From positions 1,589,860 to 1,649,859 of the forward strand of contig NMRA01000016.1 in the NCBI GenBank assembly GCA_002633005.1: a stretch of DNA of 60,000 nt, given 5' to 3'. The stretch is from Phoronis australis (Eukaryota > Phoronida > Phoronidae). Below the pieces are notes generated by a model. That model did not search any database. It was not told the DNA's origin and was given only the letters and a program-made list of their open reading frames with translations. The position numbers were made by a program, and so were the translations under genes. Shown here in pieces: positions 43,278 through 56,643 of this stretch (positions within the stretch are counted from its first letter, which is position 1; each line of letters starts with the position of its first letter).

Positions 43278-44386
43278 TGTTTTGCAACAAAAAGCTTGAG
43301 GAAAATATTAACCCAACAACGTAATAGCATTGTCTTGTTTGGAAAATAAGCCCAGGCTATTAATAATTATTATTTGAAAGAAGAAAAAGTCAGGGTGTTT
43401 CATATTCACCAGTGTCTTAGTTGTGAATGACGTCAGTGATGATCGAGGAACAGATAAACTCAAGCACCTCTGCGTAATTGGTGGTAACACAAGATGCTTA
43501 TATGTATTTGCTTATGCGGTATAATAACAGGTAGACATCCGCAGTGGCCCCACTGTTCTACGAACACCATAATCTTTATCATATATAACGCAGTTCATTT
43601 CGTGCGAGCCTCAATCATTTTTCATAAACCGCAATTCTATTCTTCTGAACTCACTGTTGTTCTCATAAATCGCATGTCTAAGTGGAATGCGAGTTGCGCG
43701 TGCTTCACGTCATGTGGATGCAACTAACAATGCATCATAAGTTAAGTAATCTACCAGCTGGAACTTGCGTGGTTTATGAGGATTTTTTATAGTCTATGGT
43801 CGCATGAGAATAGAACTTCAGATTTTGAGAAAGAAGTGCATTTGTCAGAAAATAACGCTGTTCACGAGAACTCCCCTGTGGTCAGTGAGAGAGGAAGCTT
43901 AGTTTTATACTGTGTATATTCTAAGTGTATTGTATGTGAAAGGCGGCACTCGAGGTTAACGAACTGTATTGAAAACTGCAACTAGCATCGTACTGTGTTG
44001 TATAAAAAGTTTAGTGGAAATTTCAAATCAATTTTGTTTTATCTATTGCAGCTGAAGTTAAAATTATGGTAATGGGGATTTGCGAATTGATGATTTCAAT
44101 GTATAATGACCAATTAATATTGATTTTGCGTTTTCCGGTTGCCAGCCGGTACATAAACAATTCCAGCCGTTTCCCCATGAATTTCGGAAATTGCCTTATC
44201 TTTGAATTATTTTATCTGGTTTCATATGCCTCCGATTTGCAAGAGATGCTTTTTCTCTTCTCCACCAGAAGTTCATGAATTGTTTGCTTTAATATTGGAT
44301 CATATCCAACCCGGTAGTTGTTGTGATGGGGCGTTGTCATTTCTAAAGATTTATCCCCGCCAGTCAACGTGAACATGCGGGTTGTT

Positions 44387-44483
44387 GTCACAGTAACCCA
44401 TGGCAACAACTAACTTACCAGCAGCTTTCACGACGACTCGTGAGAACAGTCTGCCGTGACGAAGATTAATTAATGAAGATTAA
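44387..44483. promoter_or_regulatory. Segment with RFX-type X-box, copy 1
   Basis: GTAACC CAT GGCAAC at 44393-44407 fits the X-box consensus GTNRCC-N(0-3)-RGYAAC exactly. The roughly 95-base segment around it is recognisably similar to 48711-48803, including cacagta(a/g)cc, cgacgac and aagatt(a/g)attaat. Function unknown. Confidence 0.4.
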
Positions 44484-45661
44484 AAATTCATTTAACGGCG
44501 CATGAAAACAATGAGTTGTTTTTGGTCTAGCGCAGAGAATGTTAAATCAACCGTACCTCTTTATTTATGAATGAGACGAGTTACAGATATATAGACATCA
44601 AACGCAGACATGTATCGAACGTAAAGTTTAACAAGTTGTTTTGGGATTAGCATTCTTATTATTCTTTTTGTCATCCTTTTATTGTAAAATGTCAAGGGCA
44701 CACTGTAACATTGATCGTGCCCAGAGGATTACAATACGGTTTCGATTTCCTGTTCTCATCCGTACCCAAGGGCGTGCAGAGCACACAAAGAAAAAATGTT
44801 TGGATATTTTTCTCGATTGGATCCTCTAACTGCTTTCTCGTTGGTAATTATACGCCGTGCTCAGTGAAACACGAAACGAGAATAAGTGGCGAATGGAAGG
44901 GAAAAAATCTATTGTCTGGGAATACTGGGACCCCGTTTTATTTCTAATTACCTGTTCACACTGAAGCAGCTAGGATCCGAAGATTAACCTCTCGACGCTA
45001 GTTGAGTTCGATATTTTCTGTTATACTTGAGTACGAAATTTAGGTGTTAATTTTTCGGTGCTCGAGTGCAACATGGTTCACGTGAGTAAAAGCCTAATCC
45101 TTGTTAAAGCTTGATGATCACAACATTTAACCACTAATTGCACGCTCATTGGTATAATTAAAACGATGGAGTTTATTATTTAATTAATTTCAGGCTGCAT
45201 TATAGTCATTATTTAAATCTGATTAAAGTGCAGACCATTCTTAATTAAGTATTCACGTGATATATGAAAGCGAGGCTAAGCTTGGGAATGTAGTGAATGC
45301 TTTCTCTTGGTGTTTAAACCATCTGTCGTTTGTACCTGGTTCTTATCTTATGATTTCGCTGAAAAGTTCACCAAAAGAACTTTATAGTTCTGGGAACAAA
45401 AGATTCAAATGTTATGCTACCAAGCAAATTTAGCCACGCGGGATCAAAAAGCGGAACACCTCGAAGAACAGCAAAACTACTAATAGAACCCGCGGATACT
45501 AAAGCTTTGGTGAAATTAATAAACTTTGTCCTCTTTGTTTTGGCCTAATTAATAAAATATACGTTTGATACTGAATCCGACGACTCGGTATTTGTGCACA
45601 CTCTTGCCTGCTAAACGACCAGGGAACTTGACCATATGACTCCCAACAACGAGTCAGCCGG

Positions 45662-45793
45662 CAGTGGCGGATTTAAGGGAGGAGGGTAAGGGTACCATGC
45701 CTCCCCCTAAAATTCTCCCAGATTCCATTTGGCAGTTCAGGAGTGCGAATGTCTGGCCAATTCTCTGCCCTCAAAATCCTGGATTCGCCCCTG
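45662..45793. repeat. Family F hAT-like short element, copy 2
   Basis: Starts cagtggcggatttaaggg and ends tggattcgcccctg. The middle block (ctaaaattctcccagattcc, tggcagttc, gtgcgaatgtctg) is shared with copy 3 at 57.8 kb. The flanks share gccgg on both sides, a possible short target repeat. Confidence 0.8.
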
Positions 45794-48706
45794 GCCGGTA
45801 TATCTTTACTGAGGCACTATGGGTACTTCGTTCTCTGATAGCGGATCAGTCGAAATACATTCCTCTGAACGCCGCTGGTCGAGTTTGTGTTCGTCATCTT
45901 CATCCACGTCGTCGAAATCTTCTGATAATGAAGCTGTTTAATCCACATACCGTTCATGTAGTCATAAGGCAGGTGGATACACAAAAAAATAATTTTGTAT
46001 TTTTATGTCATCCTAATCTTTAATTCTTGATGCACAGTACAGTGAAGAAAAATAAAATCATTCTGAAAATCCAATGTTGTTTTGTAATTAAATTTGACCA
46101 AGCTTCAGTAAATCGTATGGCTTGACTGCTCACCAGCTCAGTGACTGACAAGTGGGGCGGAGCTTATACAAGGACACTAGCCCTATTCTAACCCTGTCAA
46201 CAAACATTGCGTAACCGGACAATCGAGAGTGCTATACCAGCTGATAAAGATGTTGTAGCAAGACCAAGAATAAAATAATTCTATTTTTGACCATGTACAA
46301 GTTGGTGGTGAAATGGTGAACTGCCGTTCAGAGCCTGAGCCTGTTTGTCCATCTGCAAAAAAATTAAGTTGAGTACGCCAAGTCCTACCGAAACCATCAC
46401 TGCACTCAGCTTGAGGAGTCAGTGCAGAAATTGTGCGTGCGCAAAAGAAGTTGGAAAGATGAGGTGTCTTGCGAGAGCCAGAGGACGCTGAGCGTCGACG
46501 TGGGTGGTGTTGCACGATTCGATGAGAGTGCATGCACGTGCTGTGAAAACACGCCGCGCGCGAGAGACATGGACAACTATATGCCGTCAGAGTAGAGTTT
46601 TTGGAAATAAACCGTGCCTCTGTGTTAGGAACACGCCGTGGAGAAACTAGGCAGCCAAACGCAGCGGATTTTTTAACTTGCCACCGGCCGTAACCCAAAG
46701 AATTAGCGAAATGACCCAGTGTTCAACATAACAAAACTGTTCTAGTGCATAGATTCAAACGTATCCCTGAATTAAAACTCGTGATATTATACGATTTTAG
46801 TGGAAAGCAATATAAGAAACCATGGTAACTTGAGAATCTCACCCAAGCGACGCTATTTGCGCAGTAAGTGCTATTTTCTTATCCCAGAGTCGATTCGGTC
46901 AAACTGTTGGCGGTACAGGCACGTGAAAATGTTGAACGATTACGATGAAAGTAGTTCTTTATCCTCGTCGCCAATGTTGTTATGTAGACAGTAACGCGGC
47001 AATTTGATATAACACATATATTGGTTGATGAAGAGACGGTAACTACATATAATATTGTAATAGTAACAAATAGGTCTATGTAATATAGTTATAAAGAGAG
47101 TCTTCTACCACACTGAGTGGAAAATTCAGATGAGTCGCATAAACAATCAACACATGGTTTTAATGTGTGGTCGGCACACCAGCACAGCAGACAATAGCTC
47201 AACGCTAAGCTCCGCCCACGTGACAACCATAGTTGTTTTGGTCGTCTGTAGGGCTTCAAAAGTTCGCAAAAATGATTAAAATTACGCTGTAAACAAACAG
47301 GTATGTCACATTTTCTAAACATGAAGTAAATATCTGCTTTATTTCTAGTACATCAACAAAAATTGGAACATGATGACAGCGCATTCTGAACGAATTTTGA
47401 CCTCAAGTGGCAATCGACGCCCGCTTAACTTCAAAGCCGTTTTTCTAGGTGCCAGGGTTTTTTGATACACGGACCTGATTTTTAGTTATTAGACGGAAGG
47501 TGACCAAATGACAGAAAGTGGCGTGCTTGCCCCAACTCACACGTAAAAATGCCACAAAATCAATGATTTTGTACATATATTTGGTATGGATAAGTAGAAT
47601 ATTGCGTACGGAAACAGTTGATTATAATCCCTGTACATTTAAAAAAAATGATCTAAAAAAATGAGGTCAAATTGGATTTTTTGAAAATTAAAAAATACGA
47701 TATTTAAAAAACGAACTACAATAAAAACTTTGTTTCGATTTTTGTCACTTTCAGGGTCATTTCTAACTAGTTAAAACCCCCTTTACACGTATTTTAGATA
47801 GGAACCTGGAGATTTGACCAGTGTATACACGCCCCTTAAAGCTTCCCTATCGAACTGCCTTATAAGCCCCACATGTTATCTGGTGACGTACAGTCAGCTG
47901 AATCAAGCGTTGCAAAGTGAGGAAGATAAGTCCAATTTATTTCAAGCGTGGCAGCTGCACTACAACATCGTGTTAATATAATACTTTTTAAAAATCTGAA
48001 CCAACTTAAGTAAGAGTTGTTTATGATATAATACCATTTATCAGCGTAACCTCAATTGTTTATCGTTCGCCAGACAAGCAAACGGTGAATGGTTGGCAAG
48101 TAGGACTTGTTGAATCATTGTTATCATTTCTAAGAGGTTTTGAGTGGTTTGGCATTGAATCTACACAGAATTTTACGGTTTTTTCACAGAGCAACAAACT
48201 CGTCTATTTTTAATCGACTAATTAAACTTTGGCCTAATGTCGGCGTCCTGCCTGCAAGGCTTATGATGAGCGCCACGTGATCCACTTCCGTCCAACTACA
48301 TAAACAAATCATATGGAACGTCGAGTTATGTATCTATTGAACATGTAGTTCGTGTACTCAAGCAAATATCCCATATTTTCTCATGAACTTCTAATTCTAT
48401 ACTGTACTGATGATAGCGTGTTATAATATATGCACATAGCGATCATGCTGCACGAGTCGTGGTCGAGCAATTGACACGGGGAGTGGGTGTGTTACAAGAT
48501 CCCTAGGAAATGACAGAGTCTGACCAAAAGGAGGCGGAACTGAATTGCTGCTGACCTCGACGATCGATCGGGTTCCATGTGTAAACAACAGAAGCTCATT
48601 GTTTTTACTTGTTGAACTTACCGCCGGATCCAATAAAACCTGAGCAGGTTCGATGTTCGTGTCTACAGAGATTTAGTCTCGTACGCCCTAAACATGTACA
48701 CAAGTT

Positions 48707-48803
48707 TGACGTCACAGTAGCCACCGGTAACAAAATCAAATTCCTGCAGCTATGGCGACGACCTGTGAGCACAGTCGGTTGCGGCAAAGATTGATTAATA
48801 AGA
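48707..48803. promoter_or_regulatory. Segment with CRE and RFX-type X-box, copy 2
   Basis: TGACGTCA (48707-48714) is a full CRE. Two bases later GTAGCC ACC GGTAAC (48717-48731) fits the X-box consensus. The downstream 70 bases resemble the 44.4-kb copy. Could be a diverged dispersed repeat or a regulatory module. Confidence 0.4.
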
Positions 48804-51800
48804 TTTCTTTTAAATTCCACTTTCTCACGCAGAGCACCACGCCTTTCGCTCTCGGTCCAATCATCACCTTGACGTCATCTTTTCTCACGTCTTTTCTTTG
48901 TCGACTCCCAGTCCCAGAGAAAGCATTCCTTGTTCTGTAAGTGGATAGTTGCAACATGCCAACCATCCTAATAATTTTAATTAATCAGGTCGCTGGTAAC
49001 ATAAGATGGTCAGTTCGCCATCTTTGTCCCACAAACATTGGTTGTGAACGAAAGCGTTAAGCTGGTTTTTCGAACCACTTGGTGCCCTTGTAATGCAAAT
49101 CTTTGCAATGCAGATGAATTGAATACAGAGAACGAAAAAGGAAAAGCTTGTGGTGGGTATAAAGGCGCGACTTCGCGATCAGTTGAATATACGGCTAGAA
49201 AACCCATAAGATGTAATCCAGTATCTATGCACAAGGTGAAAGAAATTCACCTTTGTTCATGATTCACAAATATTTTAAATTTATTTTTTAATGGTATCCA
49301 ACATGAATTAGAAGTTAAGAGTGGAAATGAGAATGTAGACGGCAGCGTAACTTACGTAAACGTCAACCAAGACGTTTCACATAACCATCGCTGGAGACTA
49401 AAAAACTCCCAGATGCATTTAAATTGCACAGAAGAAAACGTCGCGCTTACATTTCACCAGGTACATTTTCTTTAACGGATTGTTCGCAAAGACTTTGAAT
49501 TTCTGTTGGTGTCAAAGCATTTTTTCTTTGGATTCAAATTTCAAAAAACTATCTGTCGTATATTTCGTCCCACAAGGCAAAGCACTCCTCCTTACTTGGT
49601 ATGATGACGTAGCATATTTCCTTTATATGGAAAATGATACTTTTGACCTTTGATGGAAGCAAAACAATGGCGATTTCAAGCAGCAGCCAGTTCGATTTCT
49701 GTGAGCACATACGCACATATACATTATTAGGGGCGGAGAATTTGAAAACTGTATTGGGATAAAGAAGTTTTTATTTCGTCTGTCTTTTAAAAATAGTGAA
49801 TCAGACGATTTTTCTCCAGCCTTTTGCTTGTTGTGCGTTGCAATGGTGGGTTAACTGCATTTGTCGGAATCACGCATTGTCAAAACCGCTAGCCAAACCA
49901 CATACTACGCTGTCATCGCTGAACAATGATGGCTGTCGGAAGGAGATAATGAGTAAGTACGCATGCGCTCAGCGGAATCCAAGATGAGGTCATGGGCATT
50001 TGATTGTCAACGTTTCAGAGTTTACAGGGAATACCGATAACATTTACCTGCGATTATTGCCACAGCACTCAGAGCTAAGACTATGGTTCGTTTCGAATTT
50101 TAACTGTCTTATTCTCCAAACTCGGAAATGGAAGTTGTATCTCGAATTCAGAAGTCGACCATAAAGTGCGAAAATGGAATTGAAATTCATCTGCGCGAAC
50201 TATATACTCTAGCACACAATCACGAATTCTTGTCTTGAGTGGAGCGGAAAATAACAATGTAATTTGGAGTTCGAGTTCGGAATTTGATCCCGTGCAGTTA
50301 TATTTTCCTTTGCCAATGTTTAATGAATTATTTGTCTAAAGTATTTTGTTTCAAACGTTTGCGCACACTAAATGAACTAGCCAAGATTACTGCTACTTTG
50401 ATTAGCAGATGACGAGAGTTCATCGATTTATTACATTTCCTTGGCCATTACTGGCTTACCTTTCTCGTAACATTTTTAGTAGTTCCCCACTAAATTAAGA
50501 CACATTCAGCACTGCCTTTTAAAGATTTATCTAGGCCTACGTACTCCAGTTTTTTGTCGACGCCTGTTTGCATCTCTGTTTATAGACACTGATTGTCGTA
50601 CAATGTTTAGCTCGAATGTGTAGATAGCTGTTCGGACACGACTCTTCCATCTAAAAAGTCGTATACCATAAATCGGGGTGCGTAGATAGTTTAATACGGC
50701 GAAATGGCTTTCTTAATTTGGTACATTTACTCTAACGATCAATCGCATTTCATTTTTACTGGCGGCTAGTTAAGCCCCTCAAACTTGTTTTAGTACAGTA
50801 TGAATTTTGTGAACGCGTTACCTGTACTTTGTCCGTGGTTTTGAAATGTTGACAGTACGTTAATAATGAGAATGACTCCTCGCAAGAAAACCTTTATCAG
50901 ATTATAAATGTTTCAAATGCTTTAAAGGAAACTTTCCTTTAAACTGTTTTCAGTTTGTGCATTTGAGTCAAGGTAGAGTGTAGTTAGTTCTCGTCTAATA
51001 CCCGAACTCTTGACACGTAACCCGTCTGTGAACAAATATTTACAGAAACTCTCCAGAAGGTTGTTAAACCGTGGAACACAATTTTGCCCAAATATTGCAA
51101 ATTAAAGATTTTGGTTGTCAATTCTCGTGCAAGAAACGTTAACAGAACAGAGGATGATTACTTTATAATCCAGGTTTGTTTTTAAACTATTGGGAAGGTC
51201 GCACATTCCATACTTCGTCAAATTTCTTTGACAACCGCCGTTTGCAAAAACTGCAAGCAAAGCCAGCACATGTGAATGGCAATGGCTTGTGAGTGCCCGG
51301 ACTCATTTTGAGACCTGCGCTTATTGACTTAAAGAAAAAGCACTTTCCCGCATCAATTTTAGACGTGGTCTCGTGTTGTTGTTTTTTTTTTTTTGAAAAG
51401 CTGCACAAGGGCACGTAGGCAAAGGCAAGTACGATGTGACACGCCATGACTTGTCAAGCGAGGCATAATTAATATCGAAACTGTCAGCGACTCAAGAAAA
51501 CTCCACAGAACGGTTTACTGGGGTTGGCCAAATTACGAATTCGAAAATGGCGCAAGTAAGCTTACCCAATGCCTGTAAATTGAGTTGGTAATGGGAACGG
51601 AATTCTGTCACAGTAAGAAATTTTATAAAGCTGATTCCATGAGAATAAAAGGCCTTATTCTGTTTTCTCTCTTAGCCGGGTAAACAGGGAGAAATGCAGC
51701 CTAAAATATTCAGTGCACTTGGATACAGGTTTCCTTGACCAGATATGTGATGGCTTGTCTGCTTACACTTCTCGGAGGGCACATCGCGGGACGACGCGGT

Positions 51801-53800
51801 GTTGGCTCCGAAATTCGATTCACCAAAGACTGTTCTGAGGCTAACGGAATCTTTTTGTTGGCGAAATCTGCAATTCTAAAGGACAATTCTTGATCGCCAT
51901 TTGGCGTCACGCTGGGTTATTACGTCATTTGTATGTTTCTTGTCGCCAATGCGTAATGAAATGGGTTAAGAAGCAACAGTTGCTCGAATGCAAAGGTTTT
52001 CTGTTTAGGTAATTGGGGCTAGTGTTGGTTTTAGGGACTTCATTGCATACGGTACATATTACTTATTGTGCATGTGCAAGCATTTATCTTCGCGAACGCC
52101 GTTACATTATGTCGAATTGGGTGCTTCGTCGTGTTGGAATAAACCACGCAGACGTCTTCTCATACTTTGAAATAGGTGGACCTGACTTGTTGTCCCTTTT
52201 TGAGAAACGAAATCTATTCTCATCATTTTTGTCTAAATTCTGACAGCTTAGTCAGAAAAGGTATGGTAGAGTAAAAAACACCTACCACGTTTATGGAGAC
52301 GAGCGGGGAGCCAAGGTGTCCATGAAAACGACTCGGCTGTTCACTGTTGTCGAAGGCTTTTTGCGAATCACGTTCTTGTCATGAAAAATCGGACCTCTAG
52401 TTTCGCATAACTCTCGGCAGTTGTGTTACAAAGCTTTGAGGTTTTGTAGCAGAACATTAAAAACAATTCCGTGTATTTAGCCTTTAATTGGGTCACGTGA
52501 TCGTGTGTTTTTAATGAAATTTAGCACATTCATAGCAAAATAAGAGTATCAATAACAAGACAACATTTTGTTTGGTATGTACAGCAAGTTTTCAACATGA
52601 ACCCTCAAAAACTCTGTTTTCTAAATTATCAGTTTGTTTTCGTTTCATCAACTCCTAGGTTTTTCACGAATATCACAAAAGTTCTTTTTTTAGCTAAACT
52701 GAAACTTTTAAAAAACAGTTCCTGGTAGCGTTATGGATAACAGCGCATGAAACATTATATCGGCAAGTTCCTTGTGATTCCAATCGGCCATTTCTGATAT
52801 ATAACGTTTCCTAGGGTCTAACATTACCTTCAGTGCAGTAGCAAGCAGAGGTTTAGTTGTGCCCGGGCGATTTCTATATTGGATGACCCTCTCTCAGCTC
52901 AAATGCATGAATCCTAGACTAAGAAAGTGAAAAAGATGAAACACAAAGTAGGATCTGTAATCATTTTAACTACAATTCAGTCACAATATCAAAAAGTTTA
53001 TGTACATTGATTGGATATCCCCGACATTATAGATTCCCGGGGCCGTCGCACTGTCGCACTCCCTTTCTTCACGCTACTGCTTGAATATGTTACCTTTATC
53101 GCAGTAAACGTCCCCGAACTTCTAAAATAGCGAGATGCCGCAAAATGATTTCCAAATTTAATGCACGTAATTAATTCCACATAAACCTGTTAGAAATTAT
53201 CATGCATTTGTGTAAAACCTGCAGCAGAGTTTGAGACTATTTTAGCCCCCTGGAGCGACTTGCTGTGAAAATGCTTAGCTGTGATACAACTAAACATGTA
53301 TGAATGTGAAAACAAAACGACGCAATGTCTGTATTTACACAAAGAAATGAAATTCTAGAGCCCTGTCTCGTCAAAAAACCAATCTGCATACAGTAAATGT
53401 TATTAACAGTACTTAAAATCCAAAAATCGATGAATTACTTACTGATTTTCTTTTATGTTACACAAATAGTCATAGAATGACTTCCGTGAGAAAACGAGCA
53501 TCGTTACGTCAAAACATTTTACCAGCATGATGAAGATAAAATTTTAGATACTGTCGAGTTAACTGAAATTCACCCTTTCTCCGAAGTAATACTTTCCACG
53601 TTAATAACATTAAAAGCTGTTCAATCTCGCAAAATCAATGAGAACTATGTAAGTCCTGATTAACATCGTAATCTTGCAAGCGATTGTCGTTTTGCACTAA
53701 CTGACTCACAATAAAAATAGACCAGATTCTGTTACTGTCTCGTTTGACCAAATGATACCATTTGTTTTGAATTCATATTGTGGAGCGCAGTTGCGGAGGA

Positions 53801-54220
53801 GACGGCGTGGCTCAATGGCGTGTGCTCCGGACTCCCGTTTGAGAGTCCCAGTTCGAATCCTGGTTTTACTGGCAGACAATCTAGCATTGCACGAAAGTGT
53901 CTCCTACTATACTCCTCTGAGCTCGGTCTTACTAGTGAATGTATGCAACGGAATGAATGAGAACCGGCATATGATGCGAAAGCGATTTCTGGGGCTGTGC
54001 TCATATTTAATTGGTACTATTCAACAACAGAAAACGCTTTACCGAGGGCAGTGGCTCCTTTGAGTAGAACCCAACTGAATGCAGAGGCTTTCCTCTCCGA
54101 GGTTTTCCTATATTTACGGAAGAACATTATACGCATTCTATGTCGCTTTTCTAGTTATTCTTAGAAGGCCATCGACTACTTGACTGTCTGTTTCATTATT
54201 TTATAAAACTAAAAGAAGAA
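53801..54220 (+). repeat. tRNA-derived SINE candidate
   Basis: The head has an A box tggctcaatggc (53808-53819) and a B box gttcgaatcc (53851-53860) at tRNA-like spacing. The acceptor stem does not close (start gacggcg has no partner after the T arm), so it is not a working tRNA gene. About 350 bases of non-tRNA body and an A-rich tail (aaaagaagaagatg) follow. The 3' edge is approximate. Confidence 0.6.
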
Positions 54221-55648
54221 GATGTAGGTGGTGATGATGGTGACGATGAAGATGATTATACTGATAGTGAAGGATAAAAAGATTTAAAGTGATTTAATGA
54301 AATAGTCATCCCCGCCTTAGGGAAATTCACCAACATGGACGGTTTCAATTTTCTTGTTGTCGTCGTCGAGCGCGCATATTGATCATAGTTCATTCTTTCG
54401 TCAGAATTAGCATTGTGAATTTCCATCATGATATTACGCAGCAGTAGAATTCACGTTTTGTCCTTTTGTTCAAAACAAAAATGAGCGTCATCTCGACCGT
54501 AACAACGCTGGCAATTTCCGGCAGAAGACGAGTTCCGTCGTAAACAAGCTGTCGCAAAATTGTAACAATTTTGTGAACATAACGCGTGGAACTAAGCATT
54601 TCTACCCAAATAATCCCAAATAATACAAAACAGTAACATTATCTTATTCCATCTATTTTTGAGTCAGTCTCTGTACCCACTTTTACATAGATAGGAACTC
54701 TAGCATAATAAAATTCAAAAGTTCTTTCAAATATTACTGCATTGCTTGTTTCAGTGAGAAAATGGTCACCACGTTCAGTTTGACGTCAGCGATGGGAGAA
54801 GTATCAGGGTTTTCGAAAACGTCACGCATACAACCAGCCTTGCAATGAAAAATTGAATACTCTCGTTATTTAGTCCGGTGTTAGCTTATTAATAGATAAG
54901 GACAACGACGTCCCATCTAGCTCTCTAAAATAAAATAGTGCTCTCTATCCCTCATCAACTTTCAAAATTTGGTGTAAATTTGAAAAATCCTCACAAAGTC
55001 TGCAGAACCGCCAAGCGGGACTTACGCTTTAGGCGAATTACATGACTACAAGTACCACGGAATCCATTTTGTGACATAGTGCGTGATTTTAGTTGAATCC
55101 TGTTTTCATTTCTCAAGTGAAACATCAACGGGGCATTAGAAAGGGGCAGAATGAGGATTGGTTGAAATCGGAGTTTAACATACTTTTAATGTTATCACGC
55201 GCACGCGACAAACCATTACTTACGTATTGATATGAAGCCCAGTGAAATTAGCGTTGTTTACATTCTCATTCAACAACAAAAAGATAACAAACAATTTTAG
55301 AATTAAGTTGTTACTAGGCCATTCATTTTGTCAGTCACGGATGGTCCTAAATGCCGTCAACATGGCGTGATGACACGGTACATAACATTGATCATTGTGT
55401 CATTTAAGCTAAGCTGTGATAGATTATACATGTCATAAACGGTAATCCTATACTTTTGACACACGGGTCTACGTTCTCCCAGTAACGAAGGTTAATATAA
55501 TGAAGTTGAGATTGATAACGGCATCGTTCAAATTCCATCCCCAGATTCCACTGTCAATCGATGGTATACAGATGATTCTAACGCTGCTACGCTGCCAACT
55601 TCCGTCCAAAAATTATTTAGATCACGTGCGGTTATAAAACTGGCGTGC

Positions 55649-55786
55649 GTTCAGTAACGCTGGGACCTACACTAGTACCTAGCTAAAACTTAGCCAAAAT
55701 CACGTGTCTTGCTTTGAAATACACGGCAATATCTCACGTAATCTCGCGAAGTTTTTCTTTTTAGCGAGGTCCTAGCGTTACTGAAC
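55649..55786. repeat. Family A MITE-like element, copy 2
   Basis: The left end gttcagtaacgctgggacct and the right end aggtcctagcgttactgaac are inverted with one mismatch. It lacks the expanded 12-bp array of copy 1. A run of G lies downstream at about 55875-55886. Confidence 0.8.
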
Positions 55787-56238
55787 GGGAGGCAGGTGTC
55801 AGCGTTCTTCTTACTCAGATGAGCTGAGCAGTCTTTTCCGAGTTTGGGAAGAAGTGAAAAAAGTAACGCAGTTATGGGGGGGGGGGGTAAAGGGGCAATT
55901 GGCTGGAGCCTGCTCCGAGAATGGCCCCTTTCTATACGACCTCTCAACATAAAAGGCATAAAATTTCAAAAAACAGACAACTTGTGACAACTGACGTCAT
56001 CATCGAAACTCCAATGAAAGGCCCTTTAACATCATGGCATTTGTTTAAAAAATACATTAAGAGAGTGACAACTGACGTCATAACCAGAATCTCCCTTAAT
56101 GTGAAATGATTTATTGTCATTACATAAAAACAGGAAAAAGGTTACAATTGGATTCCATCATTGCAACCCCACCGACACTAGCTGGTTTCTTCAAGGGTAA
56201 AGGATATGTAATTTCAAAACAAGTATAATATAGGAGCG

Positions 56239-56633
56239 CAATAGGGCCGTCCCGGATTACAGACCGACACTCGAATCTCGTTGTATTTACCCACAATGTC
56301 GTAAATATCCGGCAGGCACATTTGCTGCCTCGTTTTCGTGCCAATAGACTTCACATGATATTTGCCGTTGTCTGAGTTTTTCTCGGTTGCATTACTATTT
56401 GTCCTTCTAATGCCAATGAAGTATTACTGCTGTGCTGTGGACTGAAACTCCGACGTGAGAAAGTTTGATAAACTGGACAAATACCCGTGGATGTGTGATG
56501 TAAAATTCTTCGCCTTCCTGACAGCAATGAGAGACGCGAAAATGTGCCCGCCTTCCAAAACGAGGTCACGCGCTTTCTTATCTCCGGAACAAAGGAGAGT
56601 TCTATTGCCATGTAATTCGGGACGGCCCTATTC
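56239..56633 (+). mobile_element. Short inverted-repeat transposon carrying a broken THAP-like segment
   Basis: The terminal inverted repeat caatagggccgtcccggat at the left pairs with attcgggacggccctatt at the right (one change). The interior has a plus-strand frame from 56410 that opens MPMKYYCCAVD, meets TGA at 56443-56445, then runs NSDVRKFDKLDKYPWMCDVK and FFAFLTA. This looks like the N-terminal part of a THAP C2CH zinc finger, as found in P-element-like transposases and THAP9. The stop stands where the second Cys would be expected and the rest of the domain is not recognisable. Likely a dead, internally deleted element. Confidence 0.6.
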
Positions 56634-56643
56634 GATGTCATAA
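56410..56643 (+). pseudogene. THAP domain fragment (degenerate)
   Basis: A start at 56410 gives 11 codons, a TGA, then 66 open codons to the stop at the right terminus. The KYPWM.DVKFF.F block is characteristic of a class of THAP zinc fingers in transposon-derived proteins. The C-terminal AVPNY-type and CxxH part is missing or unrecognisable. No splice sites evident. Function unlikely. Confidence 0.5.

Noticed and set aside
46183-46698. 171-codon open frame on the minus strand, the longest in the window
   Set aside because: It has scattered rare residues, no domain, no homology I recognise and no splice context. In the CpG-rich flank, with fewer A/T stop codons, such frames arise by chance.
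48707-48731. MHC class II-like X1/X2 promoter arrangement (X-box beside CRE)
   Set aside because: No Y box at the right spacing and no neighbouring gene were seen. Invertebrates lack MHC class II. Kept only as X-box and CRE motifs.
44387-48803. Similar minus-strand peptides (INL...RL.S.VV..AAG) from the two X-box segments, followed by gtaagt in one copy
   Set aside because: The similarity follows from the DNA similarity of the two segments, and the frames diverge outside it. A non-coding repeat or regulatory element is simpler than paralogous exons.
49290-49459. Plus-strand open stretch of about 57 codons before a gta donor-like site (VTYVNVNQDVSHNH region)
   Set aside because: Peptide looks somewhat protein-like, but there is no convincing acceptor, no domain and no neighbouring exon.
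53801-53872. Functional tRNA gene
   Set aside because: A and B boxes are present but the acceptor stem does not pair and no clean anticodon loop forms; reads better as a SINE head.
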